DNA from: Isoperla grammatica
Taxonomy: Eukaryota; Arthropoda; Insecta; Plecoptera; Perlodidae
Direction of reading: 5' to 3'
DNA: 64,000 nt
Assembly (NCBI GenBank): GCA_945910005.1
Contig: OX246748.1
Location: forward strand, 15,417,368-15,481,367
Shown: in pieces, positions 1 to 8,385 of the stretch
How the letters are laid out: every line of letters begins with the position of its first letter
How positions within the stretch are numbered: position 1 is the stretch's first letter
Notes under the pieces: generated by a model
Told to the model about the DNA's origin: nothing
The model's database searches: none
Seen by the model: only the letters and a program-made list of their open reading frames with translations
Position numbers and translations under genes: made by a program

Positions 1-340
1 ATGTGGATTCAGTTCCATTACTTCTTGGCTTAGGAATAAGTAAACGGTGACTTTGGAGCCGTCCTAGCAACGAAGCACTCAATAAATTCAAAGTTGTTCT
101 GAATCGGCCTTGTTGATTCTGGCATTTGTCCGCAGGTGTTCGCACTGTCCAATCACTGATTCATATGTTTCATATTTGAAATATCGATCTTTGATTGGTT
201 ATCGCTTACTCGTCGATGGTGTTCGAAGCCAACAGGGTTGGTTTAGTCACTTTAAATTAAGTCCCCCACTGCAAATCAGTTTAGTTACTGAGTGGGTAGA
301 CTCTAAATGTGATTTTTTTTTTATTTAATAAAATATAAAT
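1..340 (+). mobile_element. SINE-A copy, 5' end cut by the window edge
   Basis: This is the best-preserved body of an interspersed repeat also seen, diverged or partial, at about 1190-1424, 6528-6690, 7960-8385, 28978-29256, 38525-38905, 42125-42200, 44896-44990 and 62463-62592. Landmarks in order are GGAATAAGTAAACGGTGAC, GGAGCCGTCCTAGC, TCCGCAGGTGTTCGCACTGT, GATTGGTTATCGCT and a 3' end GTTACTGAGTGGGTAGACTC followed by a T/A-rich tail. Longer copies carry a tRNA-like B box upstream, so the family is read as a tRNA-derived SINE. The open frame at 110-328 runs along the body and recurs in the copy near 29 kb; it is a repeat artefact, not a gene. Confidence 0.8.
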
Positions 341-754
341 CTTTACTTTTGAATTCCATTGGCTACTGCCTGTGAATACAAAGTGGGTGAGACCATTTAC
401 TCAATCGTCTTGGCAGAACTTTCTTACAAGAACAACAATCGATAGTCGAAATTATCTTAATAAATCGATAAAACTCATTTGTATGTAGCTTAAACGCAAC
501 GGAAGTTAATTAAATATTTCTCTTCACTGTTCCAAATATTCTTTGCGGAATACCAATTTCTGATTCACTGACCGCGCAGCAAAACTTTGTCTTATTCTAT
601 TATTCATAATTATTCACAATCAAATACACAGGAAAGAAAAGCCTGTCAAAGTTTAAAGTCAAAGAAGTTTAAACAAAAAACCTATGGGGTGGCGTACAAC
701 AAACGACTACACTGCAGCGCTTCGAGCGTTCCGGTCACTGAGCTCTGCCTCCTA
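341..754. other. Unassigned AT-rich DNA
   Basis: I see no open frame of note, no RNA-like fold and no recognised repeat between the SINE-A tail and the F2 foldback. Confidence 0.5.
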
Positions 755-1022
755 GAATAGACCATTTTAAAAATGATCCAGTTATATATCCTTGTTCCTC
801 GCATGGCCCCCTAAATCGTTACAAAAAACAACGTAGAACAATCAAACATGAGCTGTCAAATGTTATATTCAAGGTTCATTGCTGGACACAAGATCTTCAT
901 CTATTAACCTTGATTTTACATTTCTAATTGTTGTGTATTGTTGTTCTTGAAGATTTAGAGGACCGTGGGGAGAAACAAGAATAGAACAAGAATACCTGGA
1001 TCATTTTTAAAATGGTCTATTC
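755..1022. mobile_element. F2 foldback element (MITE-like), 268 bp
   Basis: The two ends are perfect inverted repeats of 27 bp (755-781 and 996-1022), starting GAATAGACCATTTT. The interior has the TTTAGAGGACCGTGG type motif seen in other F2 copies (18156, 30872, 31804, 43070). It has no coding capacity. No clear target duplication is visible. It is interpreted as a non-autonomous DNA transposon. Confidence 0.8.
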
Positions 1023-1189
1023 ACCGAAAACCTCTCTAGAAGGCAGTACATAGATTCCAAATAAAGTCAAATAATTTTGTAATGACTTTGAAATTCTCAT
1101 TGTTGAAAGTTTAGTGTATCCAATATTCAGTGACTGTTGGCCGGATCGCTCGCAACGCTCACTGTGCACTTGTTACGCCTCCCCATATC
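1023..1189. other. Short unassigned spacer
   Basis: Nothing recognised. Confidence 0.4.
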
Positions 1190-1424
1190 TGTAAATAAAT
1201 AAATTAAAATATCCACATTTAGGTTGGAATTCATAGTCGGCCCCTACACCTAGGGGCGCCCATTGTTGCTAAGGTAACAATTGTTTCCATGTTATTTCCC
1301 ATAAACAAAACAAATCCATAGCAACAATGGGTGCCCCTAGGTGTACGGGCCGACTATGAATTCCAACCTTAGAGTCTACCCACTCAGTAACTAAACTGAT
1401 TTGCACTGGGGGACCTTAATATCT
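1190..1424 (-). mobile_element. SINE-A 3' fragment split by a nested foldback
   Basis: The minus-strand 3' end of SINE-A (tail of TTTATTTA type at 1190-1210, then body to about 1424) is interrupted by an inserted palindrome at 1222-1368. Removing the palindrome and one TTA restores the junction seen in the uninterrupted copy near 28990. This gives the relative age: the SINE came first, the foldback later. Confidence 0.8.
1222..1368. mobile_element. Palindromic MITE with TTA target duplication
   Basis: The arms at 1222-1270 and 1320-1368 are inverted repeats of 49 bp with two mismatches, starting GGTTGGAATTCATAGTCGG. The element is 147 bp long and flanked by TTA at 1219-1221 and 1369-1371. 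The empty site is visible in other SINE-A copies, so the 3 bp duplication is well supported. A 3 bp TWA duplication is the hallmark of the PIF/Harbinger superfamily; assignment beyond that is inference. Confidence 0.85.
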
Positions 1425-2904
1425 GTACTTTGTAGATCCCTTCCACGTCCAATTTAAAAAAAACGCTTTGTTCTTAAAACAACTCAACTCCAGTTTCATT
1501 TGGAATGTTCATTTTCATCCCCGTTTGCAAGATAGAGCGTAGCGTAGTACAGGGTTTCACCTGTAACGAGCTACTTGAGTGCGGGGCTGTCGACGCAGCT
1601 GTTGATTGGCCCGATAGCCGAGTACAGTGCTTCGCCGCCAGGGGAGCTAGGGCTTATCACGTGACCGGCCGGGCTAACAAACAGAGCTCTTGCACTGAAC
1701 CACGTCATATCGGCTAATGCAACAACTGCACTTGACATATCCTGAGCGATCCACGTTGGCTTTGTTAAAAACTGAATACACACACGGCGCACCAAATATA
1801 TGTGCTACGTTTATGAAGTAAAAATAAGCCAGGAAAATGAACCATGTGCGCAGCCAATATACTCGTTACATGAAGCAGTGTTGCTTTCCGCATACATTTG
1901 GTAACACTTTAAAAAGAATAGTTAAGAATAGCTGGTAATATATTACCAGTTTCCCCAGATACAAATACACATAGTACATATTATGCTGATGGTTGATTTT
2001 AAAACATCAAATAATGTTTATACAACAAATGGTTATTTTTTTAGACAGAATGTGGTAAATTAGTGTTGTAATCAATTTCTTAAACTTATATTATTTACAG
2101 CCTGTAATAAAGGAATCCTATATGCTATTGCTACAAACAATATACTACATAATACTAAAAGTGGTTTCGTGTTTAAGTAAAGCGGTACATACTAAGAAGT
2201 ATTTTGCTTGACATATATTATAAATATTCACTAGTTCGTCCAGAATTTATTTTCAAAAGGTATGTTAATTTATTTAGTTATGTATAGATAAATAATATGT
2301 ACCTACCTGTATTGAACGTTCCAATGTGCCACATATTGAATTGAAGATCAAAAGCGGATCAATTTACTGGACATTGTGCCCATAATTTTGCACTAGACTA
2401 GACTGTGACTGGACTGTAAATACTATTTTACACGGATATGAATATTAATTATTTAGAAGGAAATTTTTGCCTGAATATTCGCTTAATGAGCTCCACGGGA
2501 GGAGATGAAACGATTTGTTAAAGCTAGATTAAAATTTAAGCGCTATAATGATGCAAAATACTGAAAGAATCATTTGTAAATCAAAAATAATATAGACAGG
2601 CATCAGTATGAATAAACAGTATTTTAATTAAAAAAAAATCAACATCGCGGAACCAAAACCACCACGGACAAACCTTTAAAATGATCTGTGAACGCAAAGA
2701 ATCAAGTAAAAACTTAAAAGTGGAGAAATGGTGTCAAATTATGGAGTAGTCTTTAATATAAGGGTAGAGTTACAGCGCAATGAAACATTATTTGTTTATG
2801 GGAGTCACAGGAGGTAGAGGTTTATTTCAGCTTGTTTAATTTAACCTCTCCGTTCTGTCGGTAAACCTAGATTGAAATGTTTGTGACTACGTAGACACAC
2901 TGTG
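1425..2904. other. Unassigned, with a CpG-richer patch at 1575-1700
   Basis: This is mostly AT-rich DNA without recognised features. Between about 1575 and 1700 the GC and CpG content rises and the palindrome TCACGTGA occurs near 1658. Short open frames on both strands here (1505-1717, 1571-1795) overlap each other, show no recognisable domain and are not called as genes. Confidence 0.45.
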
Positions 2905-2993
2905 TAAAGTGTATTCCATATAGAGATTGCAGAAGGTAGTGCATTTCTCTGCTACTGTCTACCCCCACCCACCTATTGTGGCGAGTGCAAAAG
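2905..2993 (+). repeat. Left arm of a 90 bp inverted repeat around a LINE tail
   Basis: The stretch from AAGTGTATTCCA to GGCGAGTGCAAAAG recurs in opposite orientation at 3479-3575, with the same order GAGATTGCAG, CACTGTCTACCCCC, TGTGGCGAGTGCAAAAG. The LINE 3' tail T lies between the arms. The arms are probably two copies of one unidentified repeat in head-to-head arrangement. Confidence 0.7.
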
Positions 2994-3124
2994 ACTATAC
3001 GAGACATCTTGACAAGTATATTCCACATACTTAGGCTGTGTCTCAAATAGATGTTTTTCGCTAGTCGACTAGCGTATCTGACTAACCTAACAATTAGTAA
3101 CAATTAATTATAACAATTGGTAAT

Positions 3125-3475
3125 TGTTGTAATTAATTTATTTATTTATTTAATGTCTATCCTATTCAGTTATAAAAACTTATTTACAAAGGAGGACCTT
3201 AAATAAAACTAGGCTATGCAAACAATTAATAATAATGAAGTCAAATAACAATAACAACAAAAACAAAACAAACTTCTTTACTATATAAAATAATAAACAT
3301 CAAGAACAAGAAAAAATAATTGATAAATGAAATAAAATAAAATCAAGTGGAAATTCAACATATTAAATAATAAAAATAAAAGTATGTAAATAAGAAAGAA
3401 CACGAAGAAAAAAAATGTGAAAAAATAAATAAATATGTATATTATATAAAAGTGAAAAAAGAAGTTGGAACAAGC
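3125..3475 (-). mobile_element. LINE-like 3' end (tail T), copy 1
   Basis: On the minus strand this reads as an A/T-rich untranslated end that finishes GGTCCTCCTTTGTAAAT, a short hairpin-like AACTGAATAGGAT, then TAAATAAATAAATA. Copies recur at 23440-23990, 53800-54025 and 60845-60912, always ending in the same TAAA-type tail, as expected for target-primed reverse transcription of a non-LTR retrotransposon. No reverse transcriptase is present, so the clade is unknown. The frame at 3281-3538 is a translation of the T-rich strand and is not a gene. Confidence 0.65.
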
Positions 3476-3478
3476 CCT

Positions 3479-3575
3479 AACTTTTGCACTCGCCACAAGG
3501 GGGGGGGGGGGTAGACAGTGGCAGAGGGCAGGTGGCAACTATCAACTGCAATCTCCACGTGGAATACACTTTATA
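3479..3575 (-). repeat. Right arm of the inverted repeat, with a G13 tract
   Basis: This is the inverted partner of 2905-2993. A run of 13 G at about 3499-3511 sits where the left arm has a CCCCCACCC sequence, so the homopolymer has expanded in this copy. Confidence 0.7.
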
Positions 3576-3896
3576 AGATGTCGAACAATCAGCGTTCCTT
3601 AAATCTCGTTTTACTGCCGAGAAGAGCGGAGTGGACTGGGGTGAGCAGAGCGCTGGGCTACGTCTCCGAGGACTGATTCGGGCCAAGTGTCCGCATAGCC
3701 GAGCCGGGCATTCCACTTGAGACTAACAGGCATTCGTCCCACGTGAGCCGTCAGTGGTTTAGTTAGACCGGGTTATTTACAGGCGACCTGCTAAGCAAAC
3801 AACCATGTTTATTCCAAACAATAGAATTACGGTGGAAAACAAACGAAAGATACGTATTACGTTAACTGTATGCAATGATAGCTTATAAGTGTTTAT
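3576..3896. other. Unassigned, moderately GC-rich
   Basis: No recognised repeat. The minus-strand frame at 3477-3716 runs through the inverted-repeat arm and has no recognisable domain. Confidence 0.4.
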
Positions 3897-4005
3897 CATT
3901 ATTATCACCCCAGCCCTCAGGCTTACGCGTTTTTACTTCTGTACTTCTTCATCTGCTCTAGAGGGGCCAGCCCGGGAGAGCGTTCCAGCAAAGCTCAATG
4001 TTTAA
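3897..4005 (-). mobile_element. Fragment of the LINE-like element upstream of tail T
   Basis: The block with CCAGCCCTCAGGCTTACGCG, CATCTGCTCTAGAG and CCCGGGAGAGCG matches 23876-23985, where it is joined directly to tail T. Read on the minus strand it precedes the tail, so it is probably the end of the last ORF or the start of the 3' untranslated region of the same LINE. At this locus it is separated from tail T by about 420 bp of other sequence. Confidence 0.6.
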
Positions 4006-4127
4006 GAAGAAATGCAAAGCACATGAATATTAAAGCTATAAACAAAATACTTCCACTACCATCCATATGTTTGTGCGTAGTTTGTGTTAACTGGAGGTTA
4101 TTGTGGTTTAACCACTACCAGTGGCCG

Positions 4128-4240
4128 ATTCTTACTTGACCCTGCTCTCACCCTCCACCCTTGCTTGACCCTCCCTCCCTTGCTGGACTCCCCTTATGAC
4201 AATCTCGCGATGTATAATGAATCTGATTCGGAATACGTTG
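4128..4240 (+). mobile_element. Repeat G fragment
   Basis: It contains TTGCTGGACTCCCCTTATGA and GCGATGTATAATGAATCTGA, matching the middle of repeat G as seen at 10608, 22672 and, inverted, 17205 and 34190. Confidence 0.65.
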
Positions 4241-4271
4241 TCTGACTATAAGCTGTCGAGTAGGTTATTAA

Positions 4272-4781
4272 AGGGGTATTCAGGTCAGAAACTAAAAAAA
4301 TCATATTTGTTCCAATCCATGAGAAATAATGGTGTAAAAAAGTTTTTACCCTAAAGATAAAAGAAGGAAAAAGTTAACGAAATCGTAGAATTTGGGCTAG
4401 TTGCCCAGCAATAATTGTTCTTATGGGAATTAGCATGTACGTGATTTTCACCCTAGGGAAAAAGACAAGGAAAACAGATACAAATGATTGGGTCTTTGAT
4501 ATAAACGCAGGAGTTCTTTAGCTAGATTAATATGTAACTTAAGTTGCATAAGTTTCTCAAGTTATGTTTTAATTCGGTTATTACTGCAACCCGGCGATCA
4601 CGTACTTGCTAATTCCCCATAAACAAAATAGTTATTGAGAAACTAACCAGAATTATGCGATCTCGTTAATTTTGTATGTTATTTCTCTATGGGGTATAGT
4701 TTCGTTTTTACACTTATCTATCATTATTTCTCATAGATGAGAACACACATAATTTTTTTAATTTTTTGTCTGAATACCTCT
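4272..4781. mobile_element. 510 bp foldback element flanked by TTAA
   Basis: The ends are long inverted repeats: the outer 65 bp or so (AGGGGTATTCAGGTCAGAAA and the complement of the right end) match well, and an inner pair also matches (AATTAGCATGTACGTGAT near 4430 against ATCACGTACTTGCTAATT near 4600). Most of the element can therefore fold back on itself. TTAA lies at both boundaries (4268-4271, 4782-4785). TTAA duplication is typical of piggyBac and Kolobok; a TWA duplication is also possible because the bases overlap. No coding capacity. Confidence 0.75.
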
Positions 4782-4785
4782 TTAA

Positions 4786-5246
4786 AAACAGAAAATAATC
4801 AAACCAAAGGGAGGACGACTGTGTCAATGGTTAAACTGACGAGCCATATTGATTTGTGCCCATCATTATGCACAGCAAACCAACCTCTAAACTTATCGTG
4901 ACCGCAATCGAGGCAATCACATAAAATAATGGAGCCAATCATCGGGATCGAGGGATATCGTGCAATGCCCGCTGGTCGATATACCACGTGATGGGACTTG
5001 TCTCATTCGCTGCATGGGAACATTTTATGGCCTCTTGAAACGATCCTGCAGCTCAAGTAGGTTGAAACCCCCACACGATTTATCTGTAGGTTCGGGCGTT
5101 TCTAAGTTGAATGCAATAATAATGCAACAGAATTATCGTCATAATGTGGACATAAATGGGATTGTCAGTACATTGATGTTCTCAAAAAATCACGGTCTTT
5201 ACTGATGTCAACAACGATAATACGTTTTTCTAGGAAACCTGTCCAT
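4786..5246. other. Unassigned
   Basis: Two short overlapping frames on opposite strands (4799-4987 and 4960-5205) show no recognisable domain. I see no repeat copy elsewhere in the window. Confidence 0.4.
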
Positions 5247-5679
5247 GGACAATCCCAAGGTCCACTAGATCGCTTGTAGCGCGCTGGCGCGCGCGAAGTA
5301 AGGTCATCTAAAGGCTGGTCCACACAAATTTTGAAGAAGTAAGATCATCTAACTTATTTCCATAATGTTAAAAATCACATGTTATTCAAATGGGAGAATC
5401 ATTCAGAAAAACAAATGAATTGATCTGTCTAAACAAATAATGGGCCAAAAAGTCAAAATAACAACCTGTAATGAGATTTTGTCGCCATATTCTATATATA
5501 TTTTCAAAGGAAATACTTTACGCGTAATTTCACATTATAGGTAAGGATTATTAAATAAATAGTAATGCGATTTTTGTAGTTGGATCCAAAATGGCGATTT
5601 TTGATCTCATATAATCACCTTACTTTGCGCTTCGCAATTAATCCACTAGGAGTAAATCCAGTAGACCTTGGGACAATCC
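5247..5679. mobile_element. D9 element copy 1 with perfect 9 bp target duplication
   Basis: The element proper is 5256-5670 (415 bp). Its ends are inverted repeats of about 15 bp, CAAGGTCCACTAGAT on the left and the complement of ATCCAGTAGACCTTG on the right. It is flanked by the direct repeat GGACAATCC at 5247-5255 and 5671-5679. The internal sequence (AAATGGGAGAATCATTCAG, AATGGGCCAAAAAGTCAAAA, TTGGATCCAAAATGGCGAT) matches copy 2 at 57505-57918 in inverse orientation. A 9 bp duplication points to Mutator-like elements, or less likely Merlin; there is no transposase, so it is non-autonomous. Confidence 0.88.
5295..5352. repeat. F1 end fragment trapped in a 17 bp direct repeat inside D9
   Basis: Compared with D9 copy 2, copy 1 carries an extra 24 bp (5312-5335) beginning AGGCTGGTCCACACA, which is the terminal sequence of the F1 foldback. 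The host sequence GAAGTAAGGTCATCTAA is present on both sides (5295-5311 and 5336-5352, one mismatch). It looks like a one-ended or collapsed F1 insertion with local duplication. Confidence 0.7.
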
Positions 5680-6527
5680 ATGTCCCTCTTCAGGTGACCA
5701 ACTATTTATCATGGTATTTGGAAAAGTTGGAAAGAAAACGTTGATGCATACATAGTTATGTTGTAGAAGGCGACATGGGTCACGGTCTTTCCCTCCCTCC
5801 CCCAACATCTTTGCCCTTACAGTACAATTCATTGGTCGGTAACAATGTATGTTTATTACAGTATAATATGTTTCTTATTCTTTTTTTTTTCTTGTCAACA
5901 TTTTTTCAATTTTAGGAGAACATTACGTGATTTGAAATGCAAATTCCGGAAAATTCCAGTATAGTACAGATGACACAAAGATAACGTTTGTTTGCTACAA
6001 AAGTCCACAGTGAATTGTACGGGATGATCCAGTCTATGGACGAGCTTTGCATCTAATGTAACAGCCGGACACTCTAGAACGCGGGCACGTCTTTGTGAAC
6101 CACGCTGTTACGAATGTTGGTCCCCCCCCCCCCCAAGTTATTCTCGCAGCAGTGAGTAGACCAAGAAGGTTCGAATTAGCTGCGAAAATGTCCCGAGGCC
6201 TACGAAGTTTCGCCAAAGAGGAAACTCAAGCGTCAAAGACGTTTTACTTAGTCACTTGTTAGGCTAATTCTAATAGCCCCCAGCCTCACAGTGCCGACTA
6301 GGAGATGTTTATTATTTATATCTATTGACGGCGTTAGAATGTTGTCTTACACATGTTTAGGGATAGAAAACATGTTATAAAATAATATGTAAATTATGAC
6401 TAATATAAAATGAAGAAGAAATGATGAAGAAGATGGAGAGGCTTATCTCCAATGCCGACCCAACGCAGAGTTGGACGTTGCAACATTGCTGCATTGATTA
6501 TGATGATGATGATGATAAAATGAAATA
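5680..6527. other. Unassigned, with a C-run and a short GAT repeat
   Basis: A C tract lies at about 6121-6134. Near 6400-6520 there is a GAAGAAGATGGAGAGGC stretch followed by a few ATGATG units. No gene is recognised; the short minus-strand frames at 5638-5832 and 6034-6216 have no recognisable domain. Confidence 0.45.
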
Positions 6528-6690
6528 ACTGTTATGCTTGTAATCAGATGGTTGAGGGTTAAATTCCCGGTTCTGGCTTGCGTTTTAAGCTCCAGAAAAT
6601 TGACTTACATAATATGTGTATGGTACTGGCATCTATGTAAACAGTGACTGTGGAGCAATATTAGCATCAAAACACGGTACATATCCATCA
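6528..6690 (+). mobile_element. Diverged SINE-A copy
   Basis: A tRNA-like B box GGTTAAATTCCCGG is followed at the expected distance by GTAAACAGTGACTGTGGAGC, the degenerate form of the SINE-A landmark GTAAACGGTGACTTTGGAGC. The 3' half is missing or unrecognisable. Confidence 0.55.
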
Positions 6691-7161
6691 GGCTCTGTCA
6701 GAGAGTAGTTTTATTCTGAATTTAACATCTGGTTACGTGTTTATTATACTATTAAGTCCAAATTAAAATTATAGAATATATAAAGATATAATTTTGTTCA
6801 AAATATACTACCCTGAAAGGTTGAGCTGTATGGAGTTTACCGGGGCAAAGATATAAAAACCTTAAAGCTGTGTTCACCTAGCCCGCGGAACACCCAATTT
6901 AGGTCTGTTTAAATTTGTTTGTAATGTCTCAAATGTAAATCAAAATATATCATCCTGTAGAGAATCTAGTCCTCTTTCTTATATGAATGTTTCTTTGTTG
7001 TTCCAATCAATATTTCCGTCCTTAAGATGTTCTTAATCATCTTTTGTAATGTAATGTTGCTGAACACATTCCACACCTAACATCTACAAAATTCAAATAC
7101 GTATTGGAATAAAAACTCATGCATAAGAAAGAACATTAAATTCTCTATAGAATTACATATT
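6691..7161. other. Unassigned AT-rich DNA
   Basis: No repeat or ORF recognised. Confidence 0.45.
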
Positions 7162-7167
7162 TTTATT
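7162..7167 (-). promoter_or_regulatory. AATAAA polyadenylation signal for the 7240-7452 ORF
   Basis: AATAAA lies on the minus strand 73 bases beyond the stop codon. In AT-rich DNA this hexamer is common by chance, so it is supporting evidence only. Confidence 0.25.
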
Positions 7168-7239
7168 TACATTTGGGACAATTTAAAACACATTTTAAAG
7201 CAAGTTTTACAGACCGAAATCGTTAGTTTCAAAAGTTAT

Positions 7240-7452
7240 TCACTTGGCTATTTTATCTGTAACATTGAGGCAAGCTATCTTCAAACATCTCCACAGTTTA
7301 CAATAGTAACACTGAGTAATACAACTATGTAACAGACAGAGGGAACAGTCAACATTACAAGACAACAGCAGATCATTCTTCTCAGCGCAATAACTTATCC
7401 CCGCTCGCTGAATTAACAGAAGCGCAATAAATATAAACTCTAAAGTTTGCAT
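7240..7452 (-). CDS. Hypothetical short cysteine-rich secreted peptide
   Basis: This is a 70-residue frame that I do not recognise, but it has a plausible architecture. Residues 1-20 or so (MQTLEFIFIALLLIQRAG) look like a signal peptide with a hydrophobic core. The rest has eight cysteines spaced C-x3-C-x2-C-x4-C-x3-C-x2-C-x4-C-x4-C, meaning the unit C-x3-C-x2-C-x4 occurs twice in a row; a ninth Cys lies near the cleavage region. A poly(A) signal AATAAA sits about 73 bases past the stop (minus strand, 7162-7167). The frame does not lie in any repeat family seen in the window. No dibasic processing sites flank the Cys domain. Arguments against: it is short, AT-rich and has no confirmed promoter or splice context. 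It could be a toxin-, defensin- or neuropeptide-like product, or chance. Confidence 0.35.
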   Translation of the reverse strand: MQTLEFIFIALLLIQRAGISYCAEKNDLLLSCNVDCSLCLLHSCITQCYYCKLWRCLKIACLNVTDKIAK

Positions 7453-7714
7453 TATAGTCCCAAAACATTTCGAAAGTTTCGAGGCAATTTGGCGCTTGTT
7501 TGCAGTCGTTAAATAACTAGTGTGTTCGAGGAAGTTGACACGATTTGCGCGGCTGGATTACAAACATCGCATCGCTTCAATTACTTCGAACGAGACCCGA
7601 CTATTTGACATGTAATGGCGGCGTAACCTTACTTCGTTCGTATCTATCAGTCTCAGAAATAATTACGGTTATCTGAATGGAACTACGGCTATTCATCCCG
7701 ATTTTTCGTTTCTC
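7453..7714. other. Unassigned; upstream side of the cysteine-rich ORF
   Basis: This is moderately GC-richer than its surroundings (about 7500-7650). No TATA box or clear initiator can be assigned on the minus strand. Confidence 0.35.
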
Positions 7715-7911
7715 TTAAGGCTGGTCCACACAGATTTTTTAAGCATAAGATTTAAGGTTTAACGCGTAGTCGTAAAGTTGGATCATAGGAAACACGTACT
7801 GGCGTTCACACAAAGTTTTAGTTTTAAGACATTGTTTTCATTGTTGTTTTTAAAACAACGTCTTAAAACCTTAAATCTTATGCTTAAAAAATCTGTGTGG
7901 ACCAGCCTTTA
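7715..7911. mobile_element. F1 foldback (Harbinger-like MITE), copy 1
   Basis: The element is 7718-7908 (191 bp), with inverted ends AGGCTGGTCCACACAGATTT and its complement, matching over about 45 bp. It is flanked by TTA at 7715-7717 and 7909-7911. A second copy is at 60497-60666 and an end fragment is at 5312-5335. The 3 bp TWA duplication places it as PIF/Harbinger-like. The frame starting MDHRKHVLAFTQSFSF occurs in both copies only because it is part of the element; it is not evidence of a gene. Confidence 0.85.
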
Positions 7912-7959
7912 CATATGCATGATTATAGACTTCTATGTACTATTATTTAAGGTCAAGAA

Positions 7960-8385
7960 TTCAAATCCCGCTAGATATCTACTATATACTATATTAAACT
8001 TAAGATCCCAAATTCAAATCCCGCTTCAGGCAGAAGTTTTTTTAAACTTCTAATGTGGATTCAATTCTATCACTTCTAGTCTTAGGAATAAGTAAACGGT
8101 GACTTTGGAGCCGTCCTAGCGACAAATCACTCAATAAATTCAAAATATTTTCTGAATCGGCATTTTTGATTCTGACATTTGTCCGCGAGTGTTCGCACTG
8201 TCCTATCACTGATTCACAGATATCATATTTAAAATATTGAGCTTTGATTGGTTATCGCTCATTTGTCGATAGTGTTCGGAGGCTACAGGGATTGCTTAGT
8301 CGCTTTAAATTAAAGTCCCCCCACTGAGCATCAGTTATGTGACTGGGTGACTCTAAATATGAATTTATGTATTTATTTATGAATG
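7960..8385 (+). mobile_element. SINE-A copy with B box
   Basis: The left part holds TTCAAATCCCGCTTCAGGCA, a tRNA-type B box, preceded by a partial duplicate TTCAAATCCCGCT about 40 bp upstream (near 7970). The SINE-A body follows (GGAATAAGTAAACGGTGAC at about 8085; 3' end GTGACTGGGTGACTC), with a tail of TTTATGTATTTATTTATG. The A-box half of the tRNA head is missing or degraded here. Confidence 0.78.

Noticed and set aside
5660..5710. A second hammerhead-like core (CTGAAGA plus a GGGACA hairpin on the minus strand)
   Set aside because: No GAAA follows the hairpin, and the hairpin is largely produced by the D9 target duplication.
7778..8053. Frame starting MDHRKHVLAFTQ, also found at 60322-60627
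   Set aside because: Both lie in copies of the F1 foldback; the likeness is at DNA level and one frame continues into a SINE.
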